In this document: one piece after another, positions 33,982-43,110 of the stretch
Position numbering within the stretch: position 1 is the stretch's first letter
Layout of the letters: each line of letters starts with the position of its first letter
Origin: Tectiglobus sp965215755
GTDB lineage: Bacteria > Pseudomonadota > Alphaproteobacteria > Rhizobiales > Hyphomicrobiaceae
Reading direction: 5' to 3'
NCBI GenBank assembly: GCA_965215755.1
Contig: OZ244119.1
Coordinates: forward strand, 1,922,001 to 1,986,000
DNA: 64,000 nucleotides
Made by a program: the position numbers and the translations under genes
The notes under the pieces: generated by a model
What the model saw: only the letters and a program-made list of their open reading frames with translations
Told to the model about the DNA's origin: nothing
The model's database searches: none

Positions 33982-34900
33982 TCAATCCCTTGCCGGGGTA
34001 GGGATGCGTCTCAATCCAGTGCCGGGCAATATCAACACGGCGTGTCACCCACACACCGGGCTTGTCTGCGATATAATCGATGAAGCGCTTGAGGCCCATG
34101 GCGCGCGCGGGATGACCGATAAGACGGGGATGCAGCCCAACTGACATCATCTTCGGCTGGCTTTTGCCTTCGTCGTACAAGATGTCGAAAGCATCACGGA
34201 TGAACGAAAACCAATCGTCCGATGTTCCCATCCATCCAGCGTACTTCCCGTCGTTGTTGGTCAATGAATACGGCACGACGAGATGCGGCTGATCATTGAT
34301 CGTCTTCCAGAACGGGAGTTCATCACCGTAGTAATCACTGTCATAGAGGAATCCGCCATGTTCGACGACTAGGCGGCGCGTGTTCAAGGACGGGCCATAA
34401 CGGCAATACCAACCCAGCGGACGTTGTCCGGTCGTCGCCTCCAACGATGTGATGGCCTTGCGAATATGCTCTCGCTCTTCAGCTTCGCTCAGCTGGTAAT
34501 GCTTGATCCATCGCCAACCATGGCTACAGACATCGTGTCTTGAATGACGGATGGCCTCGGCGAGGGGGGGATTGCGTTCTAATGCCAACGCGCACGCAAA
34601 TACTGTCAAAGGCAGCTCGCGTTCTTTGAACATTCGGAGCAAGCGCCAGACGCCAACCCGGCTACCGTATTCAAACATGCCTTCGCCTGCGAGGTCCCGT
34701 CCATCGAGGTCTTGCTGGCGGCCATAGGCTTCGGTGTGCTGGACTTCGGTGTAGCCTTCACCATCCTGGACGGATGGCTCCGAACCCTCTTCCACGTTGA
34801 TGACAAAATTGATCGCGAGCCGCGCACCATTTGGCCACTTTGGATCGGGCGGGTTGGCGCCATATCCGATCAGGTCTCGGTCATAACCGGAATCTTGCAC
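33974..34900 (-). CDS. Polysaccharide-deacetylase-fold protein, PuuE-type allantoinase homologue
   Basis: The GTG at 34900 is chosen as start: it lies 4 bases after the oxygenase stop with AGGGAG correctly spaced, and gives the usual length (308 residues); an upstream extension overlaps the oxygenase gene. Hallmarks of the PuuE subgroup: RLAINFVINVEEGSE, the metal-site CSHGWRW, RPLGWYCRYGPSLNTRRLVVEHGGFLYDSDYY. The NodB-like barrel hydrolyses amides: in PuuE relatives, allantoin or other cyclic ureides; in others, N-acetyl sugars. The lack of polysaccharide genes nearby favours a small ring-amide substrate. Confidence 0.85.
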   Translation of the reverse strand: MQDSGYDRDLIGYGANPPDPKWPNGARLAINFVINVEEGSEPSVQDGEGYTEVQHTEAYGRQQDLDGRDLAGEGMFEYGSRVGVWRLLRMFKERELPLTVFACALALERNPPLAEAIRHSRHDVCSHGWRWIKHYQLSEAEEREHIRKAITSLEATTGQRPLGWYCRYGPSLNTRRLVVEHGGFLYDSDYYGDELPFWKTINDQPHLVVPYSLTNNDGKYAGWMGTSDDWFSFIRDAFDILYDEGKSQPKMMSVGLHPRLIGHPARAMGLKRFIDYIADKPGVWVTRRVDIARHWIETHPYPGKGLNE

Positions 34901-34904
34901 AGTG

Positions 34905-35921
34905 CTAGCTCCCTGTCGCAGCAAACGGTTTGTTGTCGCCCGCCCCGGCGGCAAAGCGTTGCGTGCGGTATTCATGAACGGAAACAGGATCGTATTTCGC
35001 TGGATTGTCAGGGCCGCAACATGTCGGCAGGCACTCGACCATGGCGTTGTAGCGCGGGCCAACGAAGTAGCCGATCGAAAGGCGCCTGGATTTTGGCCCG
35101 ACGTCCAAAGGGGGGACCGCGACCCGGTGCAGCGTTGAGGTCAAACGATCATTGGTCCATCGCATCAGCAGATCGCCAATATTGATGATGAAAGTATCTG
35201 CAATGCCAGGCGCATCAATCCAGGTGCCATCGCGTGCCTTGACCTGCAAGCCACCTGGCACAGGATCGTTCCGCAGAATTGTCATCATACCCACGTCTGA
35301 ATGCTCACCGGCCCGCAGCTGACCCGGCTCCACCGCCTTTGTCAGCGGAGGGTAGTGCAAAAGACGCAACTGACTGGAATGGGTCTGATCAAGAACATCA
35401 TCAAAGGCGGTCTCATCGAGGTCGAGAGAGAGCGCCAATGCCTGGCCGATCATGCGCATGAGATCTTCCATCGCCGACCAGTAGGCGAGCATCTTGGGTC
35501 GTAGGTCTGCTGGAGCAGCCGGCCAGAGATTCGGTGCAAAACTGGGATAACTGGCGGGGCCTGTGAAATACGGGGTGTCAGGGATATCATCAGGTCCGAT
35601 TGCAAAAACCTCTTTCACGTCGGGCGGGCTGTCGCCTCCGGCCATGCGGACCAGTGTCTCTTCTCCAAACGGAATATAGCCTCGGTTTTGATCGTTCTTC
35701 GGGCGCCGCACCTGCATCTTTTCATCAAGTGAGAGATCGAAAAACCGCAGCCCTGCCTCGCGGAGATCCTCTCCAACACTTGCCGCAATGCCATGTCCGC
35801 CAATAACGGCGAAGCCGAGTGTCTCGGCAGCATGGCCTAGGTCTTTCGCAATACGCATCCGACCACTTGCGTTTCCGCCGCGAAATCCGGTGAAATCAAC
35901 TGTTGGGATACTCTGGGGCAT
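34905..35921 (-). CDS. Fe(II)/2-oxoglutarate oxygenase, isopenicillin-N-synthase-like
   Basis: A non-haem iron oxygenase of 338 residues from the ATG at 35921 (an upstream Met gives a non-family extension). N-terminal DIOX_N region with TLGFAVIGGHGI; iron ligands H207 and D209 (GEHSDVG) and H265 (TLHRV); 2OG-binding R280-x-S282 (RRLSIGYF). It likely hydroxylates, desaturates or cleaves a small molecule while converting 2OG to succinate. First gene of the operon with the PuuE-type and VOC proteins. A paralogue lies at 56330-57346. Confidence 0.9.
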   Translation of the reverse strand: MPQSIPTVDFTGFRGGNASGRMRIAKDLGHAAETLGFAVIGGHGIAASVGEDLREAGLRFFDLSLDEKMQVRRPKNDQNRGYIPFGEETLVRMAGGDSPPDVKEVFAIGPDDIPDTPYFTGPASYPSFAPNLWPAAPADLRPKMLAYWSAMEDLMRMIGQALALSLDLDETAFDDVLDQTHSSQLRLLHYPPLTKAVEPGQLRAGEHSDVGMMTILRNDPVPGGLQVKARDGTWIDAPGIADTFIINIGDLLMRWTNDRLTSTLHRVAVPPLDVGPKSRRLSIGYFVGPRYNAMVECLPTCCGPDNPAKYDPVSVHEYRTQRFAAGAGDNKPFAATGS

Positions 35922-36190
35922 GGCGTGGCTCCGCTCGGCAATAATCGTCACGCTACCTTAGCAGCGCCTGATACCTTTTCGAAAGCAGAGTTCGCAGCAA
36001 CCAGCTCATCGCTGATAAGAAGGACTCTATCCGCAGGTTGCCTCACTGTGAGATGTCGGGCAGTTGCGGGTATCGCTTCTGCATTTTACAACAGACGAGA
36101 TCTGGTCGGGTGGAGCTCTTTGGTCCATGGCCCCATATCGGTCGATTTCCTGTCAGTAACTCTTTGGTGCAGTGCGAGGAAGGATTCGTA

Positions 36191-36487
36191 ATGGCCGAGT
36201 TCATGCTCTTTATGCATAGGGCCAATGATCTGAATGAGAGTCACCTGGATTGGCAGCCCTACCTCAATCTGCTCACCGGGAAAGGCGCGCTCCGCGGCGG
36301 GAGCGCAATTGGCACCGGTGTGTGCGTTAGGCAGTCAGGTCCAGTCCCGGACATAACTCAACAAATTGTGGGCTACGTAAAGATTGAAGTGCGAGATCTC
36401 GATCACGCTCGCCAGCTCGTATACGGTAACCCGATCTACGAAGCTGGAGGGACCGTCGAGATACGAGAGCTTCCCGAAACCGACTAG
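36191..36487 (+). CDS. YCII-related / DGPF-like small protein
   Basis: 98 residues starting at an ATG preceded by GAGGAAGG. The ferredoxin-like alpha-beta fold of the YCII family is suggested by the opening MAEFMLFMH, the central GKGALRGGSAIGTG and the ending DLDHARQLVYGNPIYEAGGTVEIREL, where the family has a strand followed by a substrate-pocket helix. Family members include sigma-factor-associated DGPF proteins and muconolactone-type isomerase relatives; most have no assigned reaction. It stands alone, 229 bases before the Rid-family gene. Confidence 0.72.
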   Translation: MAEFMLFMHRANDLNESHLDWQPYLNLLTGKGALRGGSAIGTGVCVRQSGPVPDITQQIVGYVKIEVRDLDHARQLVYGNPIYEAGGTVEIRELPETD

Positions 36488-36715
36488 GCCGTTTCACGAG
36501 TAAACGGAATTAGTCGATAGATTGTGCACCTACTACTTGTTATGTGCGTTGATTTCTACCGCAATGTTTCCTGCTCCTGACAAAACATTCTGTCCCTAAG
36601 CGCACATTTGGCCAGCGCCTGCATCGAAGCAGTTGCCTCCGCTTTAAAGTTGAGGGCGATTTCCGTATTCCAGATTGATTGGTAGGCTTTGTCAGATAGA
36701 ACCGGAGTTTATCCT

Positions 36716-37111
36716 ATGAAAGAACGCAAACTCATTGTCCCACCGACGATGCAAAACATCTACACCGAGAAGCGCTACTCCCCCGCGGTCCAAATCGGCA
36801 ACCTGGTTTTCGTCTCAGGAATGTTGGGGCGAGACGAAAACTTGAACATCATCTCTCAACCGGAAGCCCAGTTTGCGCAGCTGTTCGAGAACCTCAGAAC
36901 AGTGTTGAAAGATGCCAACACATCTTTCGACAACGTTGTTGAATTGGTGGGATACTTCACTGACCTACAACGTGACTTTCCGATTTATCAAGCTGTCCGG
37001 GACCGACATATTAGCAAAGACTTTCCGGCTCAAACGGTCATTGGCGTCAAAGAACTAGCTACACCTGGTTTATTGCTGGAACTCAAATGCGTAGCCGTCA
37101 TCCCAGGTTAA
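36716..37111 (+). CDS. Rid (YjgF/YER057c/UK114) family protein lacking the RidA arginine
   Basis: 131 residues from the ATG at 36716, with GGAG 8 bases upstream. Family features: YSPAVQIGNLVFVSGMLG, the ENLRTVLKDA helix, and a terminal strand LLLELKCVAVIP. RidA proteins deaminate enamine/imine intermediates using an Arg in a PARS-type motif (R105 in E. coli); the aligned position here is Gln106 (FPAQTV), so it probably belongs to the other Rid subgroups whose function is unsettled. Nearby YCII and PuuE-type genes could place it in nitrogen-compound catabolism. Confidence 0.82.
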   Translation: MKERKLIVPPTMQNIYTEKRYSPAVQIGNLVFVSGMLGRDENLNIISQPEAQFAQLFENLRTVLKDANTSFDNVVELVGYFTDLQRDFPIYQAVRDRHISKDFPAQTVIGVKELATPGLLLELKCVAVIPG

Positions 37112-37282
37112 TTTGACCGCTCGTGTGAAGTATTGCGGATGCCGGCCAGTGGTGGCGGTTGATGCGCAAGGCGTTGCTCCGGCATCGACCATGCGCCGGA
37201 AAACAATGATCCAGTCCAAGGTCAAGAACAGCTGCCAGCTGTCCGACATGCCTGGTAGTGGCTCCTGCCGTGACGAACTGGA

Positions 37283-38437
37283 CTATTCAACGGGCGGAGA
37301 TATTGGCTGCTGAATCCCCGGCCAAGCCAAATTGCGCCCAAGCAGATCCTCGCTGGAGAGCTCAAGTTTTAATTCCAATCCCAAGCATCTCTCAATCTCC
37401 CGCTGAAGTGTATTTGCTCTTAGCAGCGCTTCGTCGGGCCCCCCAAAATCCGGCTGCACCTTCGGTGGAGGGTTTTGGTGAGATGACATTGCCAAGTCAT
37501 ACATCGTGGCAATGACTAGTAGCATTGCGCCGAGTCGATCGGTCGTCGTCACTCTCACATCGGGAACCTTCATGCAATTGGTCACCTCGTCCAGCTGGCG
37601 AGATAAGGTGAACCAATAGATTGCCGCATCGACCTCGCCGGTTGCTCTGCCGTAATCGAGAAGTAAATCAACATCGCCAACATGCTCAGCCACTGTCTCC
37701 GACGAATTAGTCTCCTCACCGTGTATGAGAGTTGTTAGCGTGTTGAGGATCATAGTACTGGATCCAGCACAGGCGTGTCCTGTTGCTGACATAAAGCGAC
37801 CATGATCATCGCCGTACTTGTAAAGCTTCTGCGCATCAGCCGGTTCATCAAGGTTTTCGCGCCGAATCTCCCCCTGCTCAATCATGAACCAAATCGTGGC
37901 ATGCACGCCGGCGGCAACCTTGTAAAGAGCAGCAATTCTCATTGGGATTGAGTTTGGGTCTCGGTGGATGCCTGCTTTTCGTACCAGATACGCCGGAACG
38001 GACGTGCATATATGCGCGACAAAGTACAGGTCTCGCCAACTCAATGGACCTGCCTTCAAGCGCTGCTTAAGGTATCGCGATCTGATTTCAGAAGCGTCGG
38101 CCAACATATCATCCCAAACCGAAAGGATGTCTGACATGGCCGAGTGGTTGAATTTGGCTTCTGCGCGATTGTCCGAGAACCTCCGCATCCTCCATTCAAT
38201 ACTGGGATGATCAGGTGCGCAGGTGTTTTCACCCAATAAACGGCCACTGATATCACGGCAAAAGAATGCGCCGACCCAGGTTCCAAATCTGGATTCTAGT
38301 CTTTTGCTATGAATCATTGGCGGTCGCCACACAGTACAGCGCAAATCTTTCAATAAATGACCGAACCACAATCGCGTCGGCAGACGTTCAAACGAAGCCA
38401 TGTACGGCCGCATTAGCTTCAGCAAGGGATCCGTCAT
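37283..38437 (-). CDS. Unrecognised 384-residue protein
   Basis: I do not recognise a family. The protein is soluble, with no signal peptide and no clear transmembrane helix. Visible segments: an N-terminal region rich in Arg/Trp (RLPTRLWFGHLLKDLRC), a mid-region 'SWRDLYFVAHICTSVPAYLVRKAG', then predicted helices including AALYKVAAGVHATIWFMIEQGEI and HACAGSSTMILNTLTTLIHGEE. The alternation of helices and a few Trp/His/Cys residues gives no known catalytic pattern. Codon use and base composition look less GC-biased than the neighbours. It is divergent, across 487 empty bases, from the SGNH gene. The start is the ATG at 38437; no strong ribosome binding site is seen, so the true start could be internal. 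Confidence 0.6.
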   Translation of the reverse strand: MTDPLLKLMRPYMASFERLPTRLWFGHLLKDLRCTVWRPPMIHSKRLESRFGTWVGAFFCRDISGRLLGENTCAPDHPSIEWRMRRFSDNRAEAKFNHSAMSDILSVWDDMLADASEIRSRYLKQRLKAGPLSWRDLYFVAHICTSVPAYLVRKAGIHRDPNSIPMRIAALYKVAAGVHATIWFMIEQGEIRRENLDEPADAQKLYKYGDDHGRFMSATGHACAGSSTMILNTLTTLIHGEETNSSETVAEHVGDVDLLLDYGRATGEVDAAIYWFTLSRQLDEVTNCMKVPDVRVTTTDRLGAMLLVIATMYDLAMSSHQNPPPKVQPDFGGPDEALLRANTLQREIERCLGLELKLELSSEDLLGRNLAWPGIQQPISPPVE

Positions 38438-38924
38438 CTCGACTCACGATGTAGGTTTTCTAAGCGGTTCAAGAAGGAGCAGTCTTTAGCTTAGCGCTGG
38501 GCATTTCTGAGCGCCAGATTTTGCAACGAAACCATAGTCTCGGGTCGTGAAGGAGCCGACTTCAAGAACTGATCGTAGTTGACCAGCGGTTAATCCTGTT
38601 GCCAGAACAGTACCCAATTCGCCGTACTTGAACCAAAGAGAACGAATGCTGGTGGCTCGCAAATAACCAGAATGCAGGGGCATGAGTCAGCAAGTTGACT
38701 TTCATGCACGCCAATCGATGTTGCATTTTCTACGAAGTGCGGCAACTCTCCAGTCAGCAAGCAACCTTGCGGTTTGCTTATGCGCGATCAGACCGCGCGG
38801 GCTTCTGTCTTCTACTGAACATCAAGTTAAGACAAACATGAAAAATATCTTCATATGCTCTCCGTACTCGTGCATGGGTCGTTGTTTCCTGCATCTCCTT
38901 CGTTGTTATTGACTGGGTCTTGAA
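38438..38924. other. Non-coding spacer between divergent genes
   Basis: These 487 bases are visibly lower in GC than the surroundings. Short frames in all phases have no ribosome binding site or family character. No inverted repeat longer than a few bases, no integrase site and no tRNA-like cloverleaf was found by eye. It must hold promoters for the two divergent genes. Confidence 0.5.
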
Positions 38925-40052
38925 ATGAAAAAGCTAACGATGCCGCTGCTTGCAGGCTTCGTCACAATTGTTGGCTTATGGATGATTTGTGAGCTTCTAC
39001 TGCTTGCACTGCATGTGGTTGCGCCCGGACGGCTGTTCGGCAATCATGCTGCCTACAGCAAGAAGTTGCAGGCGCTCAGTCAAGAGCAATACGATGAATA
39101 CGTGACCAGCATGACGCCCCCTTACATGTGGTCGCCCAAGCCAAACTCGACTGTTCAGATCCCAAACTGCAAAGGGGAAGTTTTTTCGGCGAACTATGAT
39201 CGTATTGGATCACGCACATACCGCGGTTACTCTCACTCCAAAGCTCAGGTCCTGTTGGTTGGGGACAGCTACACGCACGGCGATGAAGTTGGCGACAACG
39301 ACACGATCGCGGCCCATCTGCATTCAAAACATGGCATCATGAGTGCCAACCTGGGTGTCGGTGGCTATAGCTCTGTACAAGCCTTAATGATGGCGCGCCG
39401 GAAGACCCACGAGTTCAAGAATGCTCATACCGTGGTGCTCGGTGTAATGTTTGAGAACATCCGGCGGAATGTGAATTCCAATTCGGCAACGTTTGTCACG
39501 ACGTCGGTTTTCGGTGTCCGTCCCTTCGTGAAGGACAGCAATCTGGTTTCCGTGTCAGAGCGTGCGAGTGCGGGCCGCCGACAATTTCAACAATTGGCAG
39601 AGGACTTGTATGCCCAGGACTTTTGGCGCAGGCCAGACGCCGAATTTCCTTTTGCTCTCAGTTTGGCAGACCTCGTCACCTCGCGCGCCTTTGTGTTAAG
39701 GGCGACAAGCCTGATGAACAAGACTATTGGCAGCCCCCAATACTCAATGGACTACAGCGATGAACAACTGGCAGAAGGACTTCGCGTAACAACTTCAGCA
39801 TTTATTGAGTGGGCGAAGACTGCCAAAGTAAACCCAATGGTCGTGTTCATTCCGCAAAACAAGTTCGATAGAGTTAGCCCCATTGCTTGGATTTCGCGGC
39901 ATGCCGAAGCGAAGCAGTATTTCCACGTCATCGATGACGCCACCATCGATTGGGATAGGTACAATCAGCTGTCGAACGGAGCCTGCCATCCTTCTTCATA
40001 CGGATACGAGAAAATAGCACAAGCCTACGCAGCGCTATTGGCTCGTCAGTAA
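38925..40052 (+). CDS. Membrane-anchored SGNH-fold hydrolase-like protein
   Basis: 375 residues with an N-terminal signal-anchor helix (about 7-33, LLAGFVTIVGLWMICELLLLALHVV) and the rest periplasmic. SGNH blocks: GDSYTHGDEVG with the nucleophile S115, GVGGYSSVQAL for the oxyanion Gly, FENI with N178, and the C-terminal His (H355, CHPSSYGY). The residue three before that His is Gly rather than Asp, so the classic Asp of the triad is not where expected. Periplasmic SGNH domains of this type usually deacetylate or transfer acyl groups on polysaccharides. No polysaccharide gene is near, so the substrate is open. Confidence 0.75.
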   Translation: MKKLTMPLLAGFVTIVGLWMICELLLLALHVVAPGRLFGNHAAYSKKLQALSQEQYDEYVTSMTPPYMWSPKPNSTVQIPNCKGEVFSANYDRIGSRTYRGYSHSKAQVLLVGDSYTHGDEVGDNDTIAAHLHSKHGIMSANLGVGGYSSVQALMMARRKTHEFKNAHTVVLGVMFENIRRNVNSNSATFVTTSVFGVRPFVKDSNLVSVSERASAGRRQFQQLAEDLYAQDFWRRPDAEFPFALSLADLVTSRAFVLRATSLMNKTIGSPQYSMDYSDEQLAEGLRVTTSAFIEWAKTAKVNPMVVFIPQNKFDRVSPIAWISRHAEAKQYFHVIDDATIDWDRYNQLSNGACHPSSYGYEKIAQAYAALLARQ

Positions 40053-40207
40053 GTCGTTTTTCTACGTCCCGGTTATTTGCCGGATCGTCGCTCAGCAGCC
40101 GAACCCTTTCATTCCATTTGCCTGACCAATAGCCAGTTAAGGGCAGCGGGTGACGAGGCTCACGTGGAATCACCCTTGCCTGCACACGAGGCTGAACAGC
40201 CCACTGG

Positions 40208-40981
40208 TCAGATAGCCGTATAGCCCCCGTCGACCAGCAAATCAGAGCCCGTCATGAAACTGGAGGCGTCGCTTGCAAGGAAGACGGCCGCCGCAGCGAT
40301 TTCGCTTGGCTGACCCAGTCGCTTGAGCAGATGTAATGGCCCAGACACGCGGCGAGCCTCCTCCATACTGCCAAACCGAAATGTCATGCGGCCAGTTTCG
40401 ACAGCACCGGGCGAAAGCGTGTTGACGCGGACATTGTCATCAGCGTGATCCGCAGCCATCACCTTCGCCAGCTGGATCAACGCACCCTTGGTTGCACAGT
40501 AGGCAGGACGTGCGTGAGCGCCAACCCGGCCCATCTGGGAGGCGATATGGATAACACTGCCGCCACCAGCCGATATCATATGTGGCAGCGCGGCGCGGCT
40601 CATAAGGTAGGGGCCCGTTAGATTGACGCTGAGAACCGAGTTCCATTCATCCGGAGAAATATCGAGGATCGTTCCTGTTTGATCGTGCGCCGCTGCTCCA
40701 TTGACCAGAATACGCGGCGCACCGATGGCTTCCACGAACGTCGATACAGCATCATTGACGGATGCCTCCGATGAGACATCACATGCTATGCTGATGGCAC
40801 GCCCGCCAGCGGCATTAATGTCTTGCGCGACGCCGTTTGCGTTTTCCTTTGAGATATCGACACATCCAACTGGTGCGCCAACGGCCGCAAAGGCTGTCGC
40901 AATGGCCTTGCCAATTCCAGTACCAGAGCCGACAACCATGGCGGGTCGATCATCAAGGCGAAATATGTTTTCATCAAACAT
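40208..40981 (-). CDS. Short-chain dehydrogenase/reductase
   Basis: A 257-residue classical SDR: VVGSGTGIG cofactor loop near residues 16-24, CVDIS with the Asp that selects NAD, ILVNGAAAH, catalytic Ser in HIASQMG, YCATK with Tyr/Lys, and SPGAVETGRM. It is divergent from the catabolic run that starts at 41105, sharing a 123-base upstream region, and may supply an oxidation step to that pathway. Substrate not predictable. Confidence 0.87.
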   Translation of the reverse strand: MFDENIFRLDDRPAMVVGSGTGIGKAIATAFAAVGAPVGCVDISKENANGVAQDINAAGGRAISIACDVSSEASVNDAVSTFVEAIGAPRILVNGAAAHDQTGTILDISPDEWNSVLSVNLTGPYLMSRAALPHMISAGGGSVIHIASQMGRVGAHARPAYCATKGALIQLAKVMAADHADDNVRVNTLSPGAVETGRMTFRFGSMEEARRVSGPLHLLKRLGQPSEIAAAAVFLASDASSFMTGSDLLVDGGYTAI

Positions 40982-41104
40982 CTATCATCTCATTCCAGCT
41001 ATTGTTCGCAAACTATAGACTGGTTGGACCCAAGCGCAATTCGATCAAAGCGCTCCTATCGCGCACGTTGCTGTGTGAACGACACTTATTGAAAGGATAC
41101 ACCG

Positions 41105-41872
41105 TTGGCCATGTCCGATGCCACAAACAACACGCAGGTTTTCGCCGAGGGTGGTTACCGCTACATCCCAGGTGTCTTTCAATACTCCGCAGGCGTTGCA
41201 GCGTTGGAAGGCTATGAAGTCCGTAGGATGCGCTTTCAAAATCCGATTCCTGTTGACCAGGGCTTTGAGCGCATCAAACAAATCTTGGCAGAGCATGGTC
41301 GCCCGCTGACATCCTTTTGCGCCTGCGAATTGCGCTCACCAGCTCAATTTTCCGAAGAGGGCTTCCGCGCCTTCAATGAGTCATACGTCGACACATTGCA
41401 GCAATGGGGCATCTATGATGGTCAAATCAATCCTGTTGCGCGCAGCAACGTGTGCCCTGAAGTGAATGCCCCTCAAGAGCCGCTGTTCTATGCTTTCTGT
41501 TTCACCGTTGAAGCGATGCATGGACGGCCATCTTTTGCAGTCGCTGGAAGCGGCGAGTCACCGGAAGGTAAAGGTAATTATCATGACCACATTGTCCGCC
41601 TAGGTGATACGAGTGCCGACGCCATCGCCGAAAAGGCTGACTTTGTCTTGTCTGAAATGGAACGGCGCCTTGCAGCATTGGGCTTTGGCTGGCCCGATGT
41701 ATCAGCGACACAGCTCTACACTGTCCATGATATCCACCACATCCTGGAAAAGGGGATCGAGGCCCGAGGTGCAACCCCGGCGGGGTTGACCTGGCATTAT
41801 GCCCGCCCACCTATCGTGGGCCTGGAGTACGAGATGGACTGCCGTGGCATCCTTGTCGAGACGGTGATCTGA
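41105..41872 (+). CDS. CnbZ-like (2-amino-5-chloromuconate deaminase-type) protein
   Basis: A 255-residue protein that I match, from recollection of the family, to the 2-amino-5-chloromuconate deaminase CnbZ group: GGYRYIPGVFQYSAGVAA at the start, LTSFCACELRSPAQFSEEGFRAFNESYV, and VARSNVCPEVNAPQEP. CnbZ removes ammonia from 2-aminomuconates made in aminophenol degradation; no ring-cleavage oxygenase of that route is here, so the substrate may differ. A Cys-x-Cys (FCACEL), NVCPE and a HDIHHIL segment are candidate active-site features. A TTG start at 41105 is favoured by AAAGGA 7 bases upstream; an ATG at 41111 is possible. First gene of a six-gene co-directional run. Confidence 0.6.
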   Translation: MAMSDATNNTQVFAEGGYRYIPGVFQYSAGVAALEGYEVRRMRFQNPIPVDQGFERIKQILAEHGRPLTSFCACELRSPAQFSEEGFRAFNESYVDTLQQWGIYDGQINPVARSNVCPEVNAPQEPLFYAFCFTVEAMHGRPSFAVAGSGESPEGKGNYHDHIVRLGDTSADAIAEKADFVLSEMERRLAALGFGWPDVSATQLYTVHDIHHILEKGIEARGATPAGLTWHYARPPIVGLEYEMDCRGILVETVI

Positions 41873-41924
41873 TCCCACGAACTGCGCACAGACCAGGGCT
41901 AGACACATCACATCGGAGAAAAGC

Positions 41925-42911
41925 TTGGCCAGCCATCCGCTCAGAATCGCCGTCGGCATCAATGACCGAACGCTGCCGTTGCTGGCAGGATTGGTTGGCT
42001 TTGATGACATCCAGCCGGAATACGTCACGGCACCACTGGAAGAGATTTTTGCCAGGGCCTTTGACGAGCAGGCTTTTGATGTAACTGAGCTGTCGTTTAG
42101 CAACTACCTGTATCTCACAGCGACGAACCGGAGCCCTTACATCGGCCTGCCGATCTTTCCATCACGTTGCTTCCGTCATTCGGCAATTTACATCAGAACA
42201 GATCGTGGAATCCGAAGTCCACGCGATCTCAGCGGCCTGACCGTCGGTGTGCGTGAGTACTCGATGACTGCCGCTCTCGTCGCGCGCGGTGTCCTGGAAG
42301 ACGAATTCGGGCTTCGCGCACAAGACATCAAGTGGCGCTACGGCCGGGCAGATCACAAAGACTCCCAGCCCATCGCTCGGATGATGCCACAAGATGTGGA
42401 ACTTGAAGCCATCCCTGAAAGCGAGACGTTATCGGATCTCCTCCGCGATGGAGTTCTCGATGCCATGGTCGCTTACAAACCTCCGCCAGCATTTACAGAA
42501 GGGGCGCCTAACGTTGCCCGGCTGTTTGAAGATTATGCCGCCGTTGAACAGGACTATGCCCGCCGTACCGGCATGTTCCCTATCATGCATCTCATGGGCG
42601 TCCGCCGGGAACTCGCGCAAGAGCAGCCGGATCTCATCATCAAAATCTGCGAAGGTTTTGAGGCGGTCCGCCGCTATTCATTGCAACGGATTGGCGAGAG
42701 CCAGGCCCTTTACACGATGCTGCCCTGGTGCGCCCAACAGACAGAGACCGCTCAGGCACTTTTGAACGAGAATTTCTGGCCGTACGGCGTCGCGCCCAAC
42801 CTCACGGCCATCAATGCGCTCTGTCGCTATTCCCATGCACAAGGCATTTCGCCGAGGCAGCTCAAGGCGGAAGAGCTTTTTGCTCCAGCAACGATTGACT
42901 GGATGCCTTAG
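41925..42911 (+). CDS. Cytosolic periplasmic-binding-protein-fold protein, 4,5-dihydroxyphthalate decarboxylase-like
   Basis: 328 residues with the NMT1/ABC substrate-binding fold but no signal peptide. The TTG start has GGAG 6 bases upstream, and the protein enters straight into LRIAVGINDRT. Family segments: VTELSFSNYLYL, GIRSPRDLSGLTVGVREYSMTAALVARGVLEDEFG and AMVAYKPPPAFTEG. The nearest described relative I know is the phthalate-pathway 4,5-dihydroxyphthalate decarboxylase, which has this fold and is an enzyme. It follows the CnbZ-like gene by 52 bases. Either a decarboxylase of an aromatic or enol acid, or a cytosolic ligand-binding protein. Confidence 0.75.
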   Translation: MASHPLRIAVGINDRTLPLLAGLVGFDDIQPEYVTAPLEEIFARAFDEQAFDVTELSFSNYLYLTATNRSPYIGLPIFPSRCFRHSAIYIRTDRGIRSPRDLSGLTVGVREYSMTAALVARGVLEDEFGLRAQDIKWRYGRADHKDSQPIARMMPQDVELEAIPESETLSDLLRDGVLDAMVAYKPPPAFTEGAPNVARLFEDYAAVEQDYARRTGMFPIMHLMGVRRELAQEQPDLIIKICEGFEAVRRYSLQRIGESQALYTMLPWCAQQTETAQALLNENFWPYGVAPNLTAINALCRYSHAQGISPRQLKAEELFAPATIDWMP

Positions 42912-43110
42912 AGGAACGGACCTTAAGTCGGCATCAGTCTAATTCCGGCTTGAGGTCCAAAGTTACTGCACCGTTTGAAGGTCGATCATATTTGCACGAC
43001 TTGCTGTTCCCTATCATCCTTGTGTTTGATTGCGACCCATCGAGACTGGTGCGACCCGGCCGGAAGTTATAATCTTTCGCAGAAACAAAGCCGCTTCAGG
43101 ACGCTCCAAC

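Noticed and set aside
37138..37186. GATGCCGG/CCGGCATC inverted repeat with 33-base loop after the Rid gene
   Set aside because: Loop too long and no T-run; not a convincing terminator.
38682..38912. 76-codon open frame before the SGNH gene
   Set aside because: No ribosome binding site, Cys/Ser-rich low-complexity look and no start preference; treated as non-coding spacer.
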